A DNA stretch of 64,000 nt from Aliidiomarina sp. B3213 (GTDB lineage: Bacteria; Pseudomonadota; Gammaproteobacteria; Enterobacterales; Alteromonadaceae): assembly GCF_003290085.1 (NCBI RefSeq), contig NZ_QMKJ01000001.1:248001-312000 (forward strand), written 5' to 3'. Positions 1-7,778 of the stretch are shown in pieces. Under the pieces are notes generated by a model, which had not been told where the DNA came from, searched no databases, and was given only the letters and a program-made list of their open reading frames with translations. Both the position numbers and the translations under genes were made by a program. Each line of letters starts with the position of its first letter. The stretch's first letter is position 1.

Positions 1-623
1 TTAGCCGCGAAAAAATTATTACCGAATCTGAGCAAGCTTTCGAAATGATTTTCCGCGTTGCCAGCCATGGTCGAAGTGGCGCACTTTATGTGAACGTTAT
101 AGAGCCGCAGTGGTTGATCGACGGGGAAGTAACACCGTTACCTATGCATGCAAGTAGAACACTAGAGCGTAATGTTTTAAACGACGTGAGCATTGCGATG
201 GAGCAGAGCTATCGTTCTAACCGCGAGGTGTTTGCGCAAGAACAAATTAACGTAACCATGGGAAGTTCGGTTGACGGTGAACCGGCTTACGTTATTGAAA
301 CTGATTTCAATAGTGCCTGGGTGTTGATGCCAGACGCATTAAATAACCTAGGTTTTGTAGTCGACGACTTAAACCAGTCTGAAGGTGTTTACTACACTAC
401 TTACGAGCCTTTCGAAGACCGCGCTTGGTATCATATTTTCGCGTTCTGGAAACGAAACGAAGAAGGGCCATTAGGACTAAGCGAAGGAACTGAAGTAACT
501 TTCGTTGTAGACGACCGAAACGACCGTGTTTACATTACGCCGAAGCTTGACGATGTAGCAATTACCGAAGCGCAGCTTCAAGCATGGCATCCGTTAGTTG
601 TTGCGGCATTTCGCAACGAGTAA
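1..623 (+). CDS. bamC: Outer membrane assembly lipoprotein BamC, 3' part
   Basis: This is the C-terminal portion of BamC, the accessory lipoprotein of the BAM complex that inserts beta-barrel proteins into the outer membrane. The reading frame is open from the first complete codon at position 3, so the lipoprotein signal and N-terminal part lie outside the window; about 206 residues are present. The visible part matches the two helix-grip-like domains of BamC, with the linker and the last domain (pattern ITEAQLQAWHPLV near the end). The identification leans on the neighbour: dapA-bamC-purC is the standard gammaproteobacterial order and purC begins 21 bases downstream, so the two are probably co-transcribed. 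BamC sequences diverge fast, so the family call is good but not absolute. Confidence 0.85.
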   Translation, partial: SREKIITESEQAFEMIFRVASHGRSGALYVNVIEPQWLIDGEVTPLPMHASRTLERNVLNDVSIAMEQSYRSNREVFAQEQINVTMGSSVDGEPAYVIETDFNSAWVLMPDALNNLGFVVDDLNQSEGVYYTTYEPFEDRAWYHIFAFWKRNEEGPLGLSEGTEVTFVVDDRNDRVYITPKLDDVAITEAQLQAWHPLVVAAFRNE

Positions 624-644
624 GAACTCATAAAAGAGAATGGT

Positions 645-1364
645 ATGAACAAGCAAAGCGAACTTTATCGTGGTAAGGCAAAAACTGTTTTTCTGACGGA
701 TAACCCAGATTATTTGATTCTGGAATTTAGAGACGACACTTCGGCGTTTGACGGCGAGCGTATCGAGCAGTTAGCTCGTAAAGGAATGGTGAACAACCGC
801 TTCAACCATTTTGTAATGGAAAAACTGGCTAGTGCAGGTATTCCTACACAAATGGAAAAGCTCCTTTCGGACAACTCTTGCTTAGTTAAAAAGCTCGACA
901 TGATTCCTGTAGAGTGCGTCGTACGTAACTTTGCAGCCGGATCTTTAGTTCGCCGTTTAGGTGTGGAAGAAGGGTTGCAGTTAACGCCTCCTACGTTTGA
1001 GCTTTTTTTGAAAAATGACGCGCTTCATGACCCCATGGTTAATGAGACGCATGCTGAAGCTTTTGGTTGGGCAACTCCAGAGCAACTTGCTGAAATGAAA
1101 CGCCTTACGTTTGCTGTAAATGATGTTTTAAAACCATGGTTTGAAGAGGCAGGTATGCTTCTTGTGGACTACAAACTTGAGTTTGGCGTGTTTAACGGTG
1201 AGATCGTTTTGGGTGACGAATTTAGTCCAGACGGTTGCCGTTTATGGGATAAAGAAACCAAAGAGAAGCTCGACAAAGATAGATTCCGTCAAGGACTTGG
1301 TGGAGTTGTTGAAGCGTATGAGGAAGTGGCCTCGAGACTAGGTTTAGAGTTACCTAAAGGTTAA
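645..1364 (+). CDS. purC: SAICAR synthetase
   Basis: PurC (phosphoribosylaminoimidazole-succinocarboxamide synthase) condenses CAIR with aspartate using ATP in de novo purine synthesis, in the cytoplasm. At 239 residues it is the usual bacterial length (E. coli 237) and can be aligned along its whole length. The N-terminal [13 protein letters not shown]-binding segment, the [14 protein letters not shown] motif and the [14 protein letters not shown] signature are all present. The ATG at 645 follows an AGAG ribosome-binding sequence. It follows bamC closely. No PurR-like operator was noticed in the 21-base gap, so expression probably depends on the bamC transcript. Its TAA overlaps by four bases the stop codon of the opposing DUF2897 gene. 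Confidence 0.97.
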   Translation: MNKQSELYRGKAKTVFLTDNPDYLILEFRDDTSAFDGERIEQLARKGMVNNRFNHFVMEKLASAGIPTQMEKLLSDNSCLVKKLDMIPVECVVRNFAAGSLVRRLGVEEGLQLTPPTFELFLKNDALHDPMVNETHAEAFGWATPEQLAEMKRLTFAVNDVLKPWFEEAGMLLVDYKLEFGVFNGEIVLGDEFSPDGCRLWDKETKEKLDKDRFRQGLGGVVEAYEEVASRLGLELPKG

Positions 1365-1543
1365 TCCTCCTCGTCGTCCCACTTCTTCCATTTAGAAGCG
1401 TCTTTAGAAGACCCCTTTGCGTTTGCATCGGGGTCTTTTATTTTAGGCATCTTCATGTTCGCGGTGTATTTCACTAGCAGAATATTGCTAACAATAATCC
1501 CTAGAACAAGTGCAATAATGAGTGCAGTCCACCAAAGAGACAT
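1361..1543 (-). CDS. DUF2897 small membrane protein
   Basis: A 60-residue protein with one N-terminal membrane helix (residues about 4-26, [20 protein letters not shown]), followed by a short charged, lysine- and aspartate-rich cytoplasmic tail. It looks like the DUF2897 family of gammaproteobacterial small membrane proteins, whose function is unknown. It is the last gene of a minus-strand series (EIIA-like, ArsC-like, dapE, M15 peptidase, this gene), beginning seven bases after the peptidase stop, so it is almost certainly co-transcribed with them. Its stop codon overlaps the purC stop in convergent orientation, and no terminator is visible in the overlap. Confidence 0.75.
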   Translation of the reverse strand: MSLWWTALIIALVLGIIVSNILLVKYTANMKMPKIKDPDANAKGSSKDASKWKKWDDEED

Positions 1544-1550
1544 CAGTTAA

Positions 1551-2195
1551 TTAATCCTTTTCCATTGGGTCAACACTGTGAACATACTGCGACACAATGC
1601 GCTCAATTTGGGGGAGAACGACAGCTTTGCCTTGGAGATTACTCGCAGTTATGATTTCACGTAACTCATCCGCGCTATATTGCTTCAGAAACTGTTTAGC
1701 GAGAGGTGCATAACTCCAATGCCACGGCTCAGGAGCAACTCCTCCATTGTCATTGCGGTAGGGGCGATAAAAACCAAACCTACGAGCGTGTTGGTTTAGC
1801 CAGTTCGTAAGCTTATTAAATGGCCCATCACTTTCATACTCCCACGGTTCTAATTGGAGCTTGTTTGACCCCAATGCTATTGGATCATATAGGTCACAGT
1901 CGGTACCCCAATGATGGCGACTGGTGCCTGGGAGTGCCGACCAACGCATGATTTCTCTTACGCGCTGGTCAGGCGTCAAATGATGAAGTGATTCGGATTC
2001 GAATTTACGATTCCAAATCATAAGTTGGCGGTTGAAGTCACGAAAGCCACTGGCAATTTCTAGTTGTATACCGTCGTCAGCAGCCGCTTTTTGCATGCAT
2101 GTAAATGCAGTGGCCGCTTCTTCTTGAAGGCGCTGCGTAGCGTTTACTGGAACGAGCCCGTTTTCAATCAAGCCATACAACAAACCGTTGGTCAT
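1551..2195 (-). CDS. M15 family D-alanyl-D-alanine carboxypeptidase (VanY-like)
   Basis: A 214-residue zinc peptidase of the M15B/VanY class, which trims the terminal D-Ala of peptidoglycan stem peptides. The zinc and catalytic motifs are visible: SGFRDFNRQ near residue 49, SRHHWGTDCDLYDP around residue 97 (His and Asp zinc ligands), and EPWHWSYAP around residue 155 (catalytic Glu and third ligand His). No signal peptide is evident at the N-terminus, so the site of action is uncertain; it may work in cytoplasmic muropeptide recycling or be exported another way. The start codon abuts the dapE stop with no spacing, indicating translational coupling. Linkage to dapE, which makes diaminopimelate for the same peptide stem, fits a cell-wall role. 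Confidence 0.85.
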   Translation of the reverse strand: MTNGLLYGLIENGLVPVNATQRLQEEAATAFTCMQKAAADDGIQLEIASGFRDFNRQLMIWNRKFESESLHHLTPDQRVREIMRWSALPGTSRHHWGTDCDLYDPIALGSNKLQLEPWEYESDGPFNKLTNWLNQHARRFGFYRPYRNDNGGVAPEPWHWSYAPLAKQFLKQYSADELREIITASNLQGKAVVLPQIERIVSQYVHSVDPMEKD

Positions 2196-3338
2196 TTATT
2201 GCTCACCCATTAGTTTATTCAGAATTAGTTCGTAATAGCTTGTTAAATCGATCAGGTCTTGATGGCTAACTCGCTCATTTGCCTTGTGTATTGTGGCATT
2301 CACTGGCCCTAACTCCACAACTTGTGCGCCGGTGGGGGCGATGAAGCGTCCATCAGAAGTACCGCCAGAAGTGCTCAGTTCCGGTTTGGTATTTTTAATT
2401 TCTTCAATGGCAGAGCTACAAGCGTTTAGTAACTGACCATGATCCGTTAAGAAAGGTTGGCCATTTAGCTTCCAGTCTATTGAGTACTTAAGTTCGTGCT
2501 GGGTAAGAATCGCATCGATTCGCTCCATAAGGGTTTCAGCTGTGCTTTCGGTGCTAAAGCGCAAGTTGAATTGCACATGTACTTCACCTGGAATGACATT
2601 GGTTGCGCCCGTTCCTCCGCGAATATCGGAAATTTGAAAACTTGTGGGTGGGAAAGCATGATTACCATTGTCCCAAATTTCATTCACTAGATGGGAAAGT
2701 GCAGGGGCAACTCTATGGATAGGATTCTCAGCCAAATGAGGATATGCAACATGCCCTTGAACGCCATACACTGTTAGCGCTCCACTTAAGCTGCCGCGAC
2801 GTCCGTACTTTATGACGTCGCCACAAAAGTTAGTGCTCGAGGGTTCTCCCACAATACACCAGTCTATCTTTTCATTGCGGGCCTCTAGAGTATCAATGAC
2901 TCGGGTTGTTCCGTTGATAAAAGGGCCTTCCTCGTCACTCGTAATAAGAAATGCAATACTACCGGTATGATTTGGATTGTTGTGCACAAAGCGTTCTACG
3001 GCAACAACCATGGCCGCAAGGCTACCTTTCATGTCTGCTGCACCGCGGCCGTATATATAACCGTCTATGTCGGTAGGTTCGAAAGGTGGTGTGTTCCAAG
3101 CATGTTCAGGACCTGCTGGAACAACGTCAGTGTGCCCTGCGAAACAAAGTACTGGGCCTGAATGACCACGGCGCGCCCAAAGATTGGTCGTGTCTTCAAA
3201 CACCATGGTTTCAAGTTCAAAACCAAGGGCAGCTAGCCTTTCGCCAATCAGTATTTGGCACCCCTCGTCTTCGGGGGTAACCGATGGTCGGCGAATAAGT
3301 TCTCGACAAAGCTCGAGGGTTGGGTTGATATCGGTCAT
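2196..3338 (-). CDS. dapE: Succinyl-diaminopimelate desuccinylase
   Basis: DapE removes succinate from N-succinyl-LL-2,6-diaminopimelate in the lysine/meso-DAP pathway and is a di-zinc M20 amidohydrolase. The protein has 380 residues, close to E. coli DapE (375). Metal and catalytic motifs are in order: GHTDVV (His ligand and catalytic Asp, near 70), [10 protein letters not shown] (bridging Asp, near 100), TSDEEGP (catalytic and ligand Glu, near 134), VGEPS, and the late His in the ATIHKANE segment (near residue 350). The start overlaps the upstream ArsC-like gene by four bases (ATGA), and the stop abuts the M15 peptidase start. ArsC-like protein next to dapE is also the arrangement in E. coli (yffB-dapE), which supports both calls. 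Confidence 0.97.
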   Translation of the reverse strand: MTDINPTLELCRELIRRPSVTPEDEGCQILIGERLAALGFELETMVFEDTTNLWARRGHSGPVLCFAGHTDVVPAGPEHAWNTPPFEPTDIDGYIYGRGAADMKGSLAAMVVAVERFVHNNPNHTGSIAFLITSDEEGPFINGTTRVIDTLEARNEKIDWCIVGEPSSTNFCGDVIKYGRRGSLSGALTVYGVQGHVAYPHLAENPIHRVAPALSHLVNEIWDNGNHAFPPTSFQISDIRGGTGATNVIPGEVHVQFNLRFSTESTAETLMERIDAILTQHELKYSIDWKLNGQPFLTDHGQLLNACSSAIEEIKNTKPELSTSGGTSDGRFIAPTGAQVVELGPVNATIHKANERVSHQDLIDLTSYYELILNKLMGEQ

Positions 3339-3679
3339 GCGAATAACGCTTCGTATTGGTTGTCTTTGAAACCTACTTCAATTCCATTGGTGTGAACAAG
3401 TACAGGGCGCTTAATTAGTGTTGGGTTGTCACGTAATAGCTTCACTACGCGGACGTCTGTCAAATCGGCTTTGTCTTCATCGGGAAGGTTGCGCCATGTA
3501 GTGCTTCGGGTATTGAGTAACTTGTCCTGACCCACTTCCGCGATCCACATTTCTAAGGTATTCGCTGGCAAAGGTTCTTTTCTGTAATCATGGAAAGTGA
3601 ATTCAACTTCGTTGCTTTCGAGCCACTTTTTCGCCTTCTTCACTGTGTCGCAGTTAGGTATTCCAAATAAAGTTGTCAT
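3335..3679 (-). CDS. yffB: ArsC/Spx-family protein, YffB type
   Basis: A thioredoxin-fold protein of the ArsC/Spx superfamily, similar along its length to E. coli YffB: the opening [19 protein letters not shown], then [22 protein letters not shown] and IKRPVLV. It keeps one cysteine in the NCDT position and lacks the CxxC of Spx. YffB-type proteins have been suggested to be glutathione-dependent reductases, but the cellular role is not established. I chose the ATG at 3679 because it matches the YffB N-terminus and has a purine-rich AAGAG upstream; in-frame ATGs exist at 3685 and 3703. The gene overlaps dapE by four bases and follows the EIIA-like gene by ten, so it sits inside an operon. Confidence 0.85.
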   Translation of the reverse strand: MTTLFGIPNCDTVKKAKKWLESNEVEFTFHDYRKEPLPANTLEMWIAEVGQDKLLNTRSTTWRNLPDEDKADLTDVRVVKLLRDNPTLIKRPVLVHTNGIEVGFKDNQYEALFA

Positions 3680-3689
3680 ATTCATGCTC

Positions 3690-4229
3690 TTAGTTGTTCT
3701 CATTTTGCATTTCTTGGCTATAACCTACGTCTTCGTCAAACTCGGCGCCAAGGAATAAATCGATAAGGGGTGAGTCACCTGCGGTTACATTACCAAAATG
3801 AGGAAGGAAACTCAGCTTGTCATGCTGCGGAATTGTAAATGACACCATACACTTTTGTGATGGTTGAAAATGCAAGGGCGCAATAGTAAAGAGGGGCTTG
3901 TCGTTTATTTTTGGGCTTGTGGAAACCGTTGATGCGAAAGGCATGATTAATTCATGAGGCCAAAGCCTAAGATGACTTCGAAGCACTGCACCGTCTACTT
4001 TTATGGTAAGGAACCAGTCGCGTAAGTCAGCAGAGTGGTGGTGGCAGCTCCACCCAGGCAATAGCATGACTTTCTGATTTCCTGGTTGTAAGGCAACTCC
4101 CACGCCAAATGCCCCTAAGTTCAAGGCTGAACTTTTAATATTAGTTACAGGCGAGCTTTTACCTGTAATCGGAGAGTACAGTGTAATCTTCTTTTGCCAT
4201 TTATCAGGGTGTTTCGAGAGTTGTTCCAT
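3690..4229 (-). CDS. Divergent PTS EIIA-Glc-like protein lacking the phospho-acceptor histidine
   Basis: A 179-residue protein first in the dapE-containing operon. Read against E. coli Crr (EIIA-Glc), several stretches line up: LYSPITGKSSPV for APLSGEIVNI, GVGVALQPGNQKVMLLPGW for GDGIAIKPTGNKMVAPVDG, a HHHSADL segment (residues 63-69) for NHAFSIE, then STSPKINDKPLFTI and VTAGDSPLIDLFL (residues 148-160) for VTVGETPVIRI. The ELFVHFG segment holding the phosphorylated His90 is replaced by WFLTIKVDG (residues 72-80), with no histidine at that place. It would then be a non-phosphorylatable relative, perhaps a regulatory pseudo-enzyme. This is alignment by eye of a diverged sequence. The family call is moderate; the loss of function is inference. 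The ATG at 4229 has a poor ribosome-binding site. Confidence 0.5.
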   Translation of the reverse strand: MEQLSKHPDKWQKKITLYSPITGKSSPVTNIKSSALNLGAFGVGVALQPGNQKVMLLPGWSCHHHSADLRDWFLTIKVDGAVLRSHLRLWPHELIMPFASTVSTSPKINDKPLFTIAPLHFQPSQKCMVSFTIPQHDKLSFLPHFGNVTAGDSPLIDLFLGAEFDEDVGYSQEMQNENN

Positions 4230-4312
4230 TTGCTTAAATCGCCACTCTATTGAACTTGTATTTTGGCAGATATTAGATGAATTGTCAGTCGTGAAAAGCT
4301 TTCCACTGATTC

Positions 4313-4321
4313 TGTGGATAA
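4313..4321 (+). promoter_or_regulatory. Perfect DnaA-box-like 9-mer
   Basis: TGTGGATAA is the exact complement of the strong DnaA box TTATCCACA. It is in the 240-base intergenic region between two divergent genes (EIIA-like operon and yfbV). It is a single copy with no surrounding cluster or AT-rich unwinding element, so it is not an origin. It might titrate or respond to DnaA, or be chance. Confidence 0.3.
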
Positions 4322-4404
4322 CCCTGTGTGTTTGTTGCTGTAAATGTCATAAATTAATGATTTTAAAAGATTATCAGTGTTGGTTGAGATTTGTCCTATC
4401 GGTT

Positions 4405-4418
4405 AAAGATTGATCTTT
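4405..4418. promoter_or_regulatory. Perfect 14-base dyad upstream of yfbV
   Basis: AAAGAT-TG-ATCTTT is a six-base perfect inverted repeat with a two-base centre, about 50 bases upstream of the yfbV start in the divergent intergenic region. Its size and position would suit an operator. No regulator is known from the sequence, and AT-rich palindromes of this size also arise by chance. Confidence 0.3.
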
Positions 4419-4469
4419 TATTTACTTCTGAGAGAATGATAAGTAGACAAACAAGAGGTAAAGTTGTTC

Positions 4470-4895
4470 ATGTGGAAAACATTACGCAGTGGCTATCGCT
4501 ACATGGAGCTTTGGCCAAGGCATGCGGTAGTTGGTAATTTACCGGAGTCACGAATAGCACCAGCGACAAAGTTAGCGTGGCGATGGTTACCTGCGGCGGC
4601 GGGAGTGAACGCTTTTGTTCAATACCAGTACCTAGGCATGGAATTTTTGCCTCAAATTATAGCGAGTAGCTTGTTGTTACTTTGGATACCGTGCCATGGT
4701 TTTTATTGGTTAGGTAAGCGTTCGGAATCACAGCTTTCAGTGCCGCTGCGTGCCTGGTACTTCGAACTAAAAGATAAGCTCAATAAAAGTGGGCAAGACA
4801 TTCGCTTGCCAAGTCACCGGCAAGGGCCTTGTTATATTGATTTGGCGTGGGTACTGAGGAAAGCGTTGGCGGAGCTTTCCCCGCACGACTTTTAA
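4470..4895 (+). CDS. yfbV: YfbV/DUF412 family inner membrane protein
   Basis: A 141-residue protein matching the UPF0208/YfbV family: the N-terminal SGYRYMELWP, two adjacent membrane segments (residues about 35-75) ending in the family's GFYWLGKRSE motif, then WYFELKDKLNKSGQ and a C-terminal helix. In E. coli, YfbV is an inner-membrane protein implicated in limiting the influence of the MatP-organised terminus macrodomain. Whether it does that here is unknown. I start at the ATG at 4470, ten bases after an AGAGGT ribosome-binding sequence, rather than the TTG six bases upstream. It is convergent with xthA. Confidence 0.85.
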   Translation: MWKTLRSGYRYMELWPRHAVVGNLPESRIAPATKLAWRWLPAAAGVNAFVQYQYLGMEFLPQIIASSLLLLWIPCHGFYWLGKRSESQLSVPLRAWYFELKDKLNKSGQDIRLPSHRQGPCYIDLAWVLRKALAELSPHDF

Positions 4896-4898
4896 CTA

Positions 4899-4925
4899 AC
4901 CACCCCGCATTTGATGCAGGGTGGT
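4899..4925. terminator. Hairpin between convergent yfbV and xthA
   Basis: A GC-rich stem (CCACCC at 4900-4905 with GGGTGG at 4919-4924, then GCA with TGC) has one mismatch and a five-base loop. It is centred in the 50-base gap between two convergent stop codons. There is no clear T-run on either side, so it could be a weak bidirectional terminator or an mRNA 3'-end stabiliser. Confidence 0.5.
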
Positions 4926-4945
4926 ACCAGTCGTTAAAAGAGCCG

Positions 4946-5755
4946 TTAAAAGCTAAACTGACTCCAAATTGGAGCATGATCGGACGGCTTTTCAATACCG
5001 CGAAGTTCATAATCGATGCCTGCGCTTTCGCACTTATCTGCAAGAACAGAAGTTGCTAACACAACGTCAATGCGCAGACCTCTATTGTCGTCAAAGCCTC
5101 GCGAACGGTAGTCGAACCAGCTAAATTGGTCGATTACTTCAGGGTGCTGCTCCCGCCACGTGTCTCGTAAACCCCAATCCAGAAGTGTTTGCATCCATTC
5201 TCTTTCTTCCGGTAGGAAACTGCATTTTCCTGTTTTAAGCCAGCGCTTGCGGTTAGGCTCGCCAATACCAATGTCTTGGTCTGTAGTTGAGATATTCACA
5301 TCACCCATCACAATGAGATGACTATCCGCATTTTCATGGGCATTGAGGTATCCCATTAAGTCACTATAAAACTTTTCCTTTGCCGGAAACTTGGTAGGGT
5401 GGTCGCGACTTTCACCTTGTGGGAAATAACCGTTTAAAACACGAATCAAATGACCGTCTGGCGACTTAACAGTTGCCATAATCATACGGCGCTGAGCGTC
5501 TTCTTCGTCGGTCGGATACCCATAGGTAACGTCTGAAGCTTCTTGCTTGGTTAATAAAGCTACGCCGTAGTGACCTTTTTGGCCATGGAAGTAAACGTGG
5601 TAACCCATGGCTTCAACGTCTGCTAATGGAAACTGTTCGTCATGTACTTTAGTTTCTTGCAAGCCAATTACGTCGGGTTGGTGTTTGTCGATAAGCGCTT
5701 GTAATTGATGAAGTCGAGCGCGGATGCCATTAATATTAAAACTTATAAATTTCAT
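4946..5755 (-). CDS. xthA: Exodeoxyribonuclease III
   Basis: ExoIII is the main AP endonuclease and 3'-repair nuclease of base-excision repair. The 269 residues (E. coli 268) align throughout: [15 protein letters not shown] at the start, LQETK with catalytic Glu34, [16 protein letters not shown] (Asp and Asn of the active site), [22 protein letters not shown], and the terminal SDHAPIW with catalytic His260. The gene stands alone on the minus strand, divergent from the DUF3392 gene. A 13-base perfect palindrome lies 38 bases upstream of its start codon. Confidence 0.97.
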   Translation of the reverse strand: MKFISFNINGIRARLHQLQALIDKHQPDVIGLQETKVHDEQFPLADVEAMGYHVYFHGQKGHYGVALLTKQEASDVTYGYPTDEEDAQRRMIMATVKSPDGHLIRVLNGYFPQGESRDHPTKFPAKEKFYSDLMGYLNAHENADSHLIVMGDVNISTTDQDIGIGEPNRKRWLKTGKCSFLPEEREWMQTLLDWGLRDTWREQHPEVIDQFSWFDYRSRGFDDNRGLRIDVVLATSVLADKCESAGIDYELRGIEKPSDHAPIWSQFSF

Positions 5756-5792
5756 AGGTTTATTGTTTTTCGCTGAATGATTACGAATATCA

Positions 5793-5805
5793 TACCACTG
5801 TGGTA
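5793..5805. promoter_or_regulatory. Palindrome in the xthA/DUF3392 divergent region
   Basis: TACCACTGTGGTA is a perfect 13-base palindrome. It overlaps a second pairing, CACTG (5796-5800) with CAGTG (5810-5814). It lies where xthA promoter elements would be expected. It does not resemble a LexA box. Operator function is a guess. Confidence 0.3.
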
Positions 5806-5883
5806 AAAACAGTGCAGCTTCTGTTATTTGATTCCAATCTAGGTATACTGCTGCTTTGCATTGTTAACGTGAAGGTTTAAAGC

Positions 5884-6210
5884 ATGTGGCAAGACGTATT
5901 ATTGTCCATGAGTGGTTTTGTGAGACCCTATATTTTTCAAATTAGCACCATGATTATCGCCACACTATTGGTGCTATATGGTGACAACATTAACCGAGCG
6001 CTAAAACGGCAAATATCTCATTATCATTTTCTTATTCGCACGCTTATTTTCATCTTAGTTTGTGCATTTGGTTATGGGTTATTGCTGACATGGTTGGTGC
6101 CTGTTATTGCAAACCTACTAGCAAGCATTTCAGGACTCTATTTGGGCGTGGTTACGTTAGGAATATTGATTGCGCTGGGTTTACTTGCCGAGCGTAAGCG
6201 TGTTTTGTAG
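5884..6210 (+). CDS. DUF3392 family membrane protein
   Basis: A 108-residue protein with three predicted membrane helices (residues about 15-33, 47-68 and 80-102) and short charged loops; it resembles the DUF3392 family found in Alteromonadales and Vibrionales. Its function is unknown. The ATG is preceded at a good distance by GAAGG. A patatin-like gene follows 30 bases later with its own ribosome-binding site, so the two are probably co-transcribed. Nothing in the sequence indicates a catalytic site. Confidence 0.8.
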   Translation: MWQDVLLSMSGFVRPYIFQISTMIIATLLVLYGDNINRALKRQISHYHFLIRTLIFILVCAFGYGLLLTWLVPVIANLLASISGLYLGVVTLGILIALGLLAERKRVL

Positions 6211-6240
6211 CACGTAAAACATAGTTATAGGAAAAGATAG

Positions 6241-7305
6241 ATGACGGATTGGATTGACGTTAAAGCTGGCCCTACAGCGTATCAACATATTCAGGATAAT
6301 GGATTAGACGTAGAGGACATCAAATTATTGATTGGCGCGTCTGGCGGTCCAAAATGGTTTATTTTACAAGGACTAGATAACTTCCTTTTTGGAGACTGGT
6401 TAAATAAACGTAAATCGTCCATGAATCTTATGGGAACTTCTGCAGGCGCTTGGCGTTTTGCGAGTTTAGGTCGCGAGAACGCAGCAGAGGCAAGTGCAAA
6501 GTTTAGTGAGCTATACCGAGGTACGGTATACAGCGAAAAACCTGACATTGCCGAAATTACAGGCAAGAGTATTGACCTATTGCATGAGTATGTTCCAGAC
6601 AGCGCGGTTAGCGAAATTCTCTCGCAAGAACGATTTTTGCACCATATGATTGTGGCGCGAGCTAAAGGCTTGAATCAATTGGAGTCGCGCGTTGGGCAGG
6701 GGATTGGTTTGGTGCAAGCCATGGCTGCAAATGCGGTTCGGCGCAAGTATTTGGGCCACCATTTTGAGCGCGTAGTGTTTCACCACCCTAAATTGAAAAA
6801 ACCGCTCGGTACGAAGTGGAATGATTTGCCGACTCGTCATGTGCCTCTGTCACAGGAAAACTTCCGAGAAGCATTACTAGCGACAGGTTCCATTCCGATG
6901 GTTCTTGCGGGTGTAAAGAATATTCCGGGTGCGCCTAAAGGGGTTTATAGGGATGGAGGCGTTACCGACTATCACTTCGATTTGGACTTATCCGAACAAG
7001 AGGGCTTAGCGCTATATCCACACTTTCAGCGGGAGATTATTCCAGGCTGGTTCGACAAGAAGAGTAAACGAAGAACAACCGGCGAACATTGGCCTAACGT
7101 GATTACGATAATGCCCACGCAAGCCTTTATTGACGCGCTACCTTACGGCAAAATTCCAGACCGGAATGACTTTGCAGACTTAGATGTCGCGAGTCGACAA
7201 AAATATTGGCAAACCGCAACAGACGCTGGCTATAGAATGGCAGAACAACTTGCAGATTGGTTGGAGCTGGGGGCTATGCCTCAGCGTGTGAAGCTTTGGT
7301 CTTGA
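6241..7305 (+). CDS. Patatin-like phospholipase
   Basis: A 354-residue serine hydrolase of the patatin family, which hydrolyses acyl esters of phospholipids or other lipids. The three hallmark elements are present: the glycine-rich oxyanion loop GASGGPKW (residues 32-39), the nucleophile elbow GTSAG with Ser67, and the catalytic Asp238 in YRDGG. There is no signal peptide or membrane helix, so it is likely cytoplasmic or peripherally bound. The substrate cannot be read from the sequence. It follows the DUF3392 gene by 30 bases with an AGGA ribosome-binding site, and its last 25 bases overlap the 3' end of the convergent Sel1 gene. Confidence 0.9.
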   Translation: MTDWIDVKAGPTAYQHIQDNGLDVEDIKLLIGASGGPKWFILQGLDNFLFGDWLNKRKSSMNLMGTSAGAWRFASLGRENAAEASAKFSELYRGTVYSEKPDIAEITGKSIDLLHEYVPDSAVSEILSQERFLHHMIVARAKGLNQLESRVGQGIGLVQAMAANAVRRKYLGHHFERVVFHHPKLKKPLGTKWNDLPTRHVPLSQENFREALLATGSIPMVLAGVKNIPGAPKGVYRDGGVTDYHFDLDLSEQEGLALYPHFQREIIPGWFDKKSKRRTTGEHWPNVITIMPTQAFIDALPYGKIPDRNDFADLDVASRQKYWQTATDAGYRMAEQLADWLELGAMPQRVKLWS

Positions 7306-7670
7306 AAATCTTCGCCAATTTCTAAGTCACAGATTTGCTCAAAACGGTCAGCGGCTAGTCGGCTGGCCAGTATTTCTTCGCGAGAGGTGAGTTGTAAACT
7401 AGCCTTATTCAAACTTTTTGCGGCTGAAGTGTCGCCAAAAACATCTGCGAGCGTGAGCCAGCAGTACGCATGATACGCACTTTTGGGTACGCCTTTGCCT
7501 TGCAGAAATTGCATTCCCAGATAATACATTGCACGTTTGTGACCCAATAGTGCAGCGCGCCGAAAATGGCGAGCAGCGCTTAACATTTTATTATTCTTTG
7601 CGTCACGACTTGCTTGCACAAAGTGTGCTTGAGCAAGACGGTCTCGTTCTGCAGGTGACCAAGATCTCAC
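7281..7670 (-). CDS. Short Sel1-like repeat protein
   Basis: A 129-residue protein with one or two Sel1/TPR-like helical hairpins. The clearest is AARHFRRAALLGHKRAMYYLGMQFLQGKGVPKSAYHAYCWLTLA, around residues 32-75. These folds are protein-interaction scaffolds; no partner is indicated. It has no signal peptide. The start is the GTG at 7670, preceded by AGGGAT at a fitting distance; no upstream ATG is available in frame. Its 3' end overlaps the patatin gene by 25 bases, and it is divergent from the hybrid kinase. Confidence 0.75.
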   Translation of the reverse strand: MRSWSPAERDRLAQAHFVQASRDAKNNKMLSAARHFRRAALLGHKRAMYYLGMQFLQGKGVPKSAYHAYCWLTLADVFGDTSAAKSLNKASLQLTSREEILASRLAADRFEQICDLEIGEDFQDQSFTR

Positions 7671-7778
7671 TTAGTTATCCCTGTGTTTTTAATCATTATC
7701 TGTGTAACTATACCCACTGTATCGTATTTTATATTTAAAAGTGTACACAATCTTTGCGCTTTTTGAGGAAATTTACTT

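Noticed and set aside
624-644. Purine riboswitch or PurR operator before purC
   Set aside because: The gap to bamC is only 21 bases and shows no such structure or motif.
4313-4321. Replication origin
   Set aside because: Only a single DnaA box, with no cluster, no AT-rich unwinding region and no dnaA/gidA-type neighbours.
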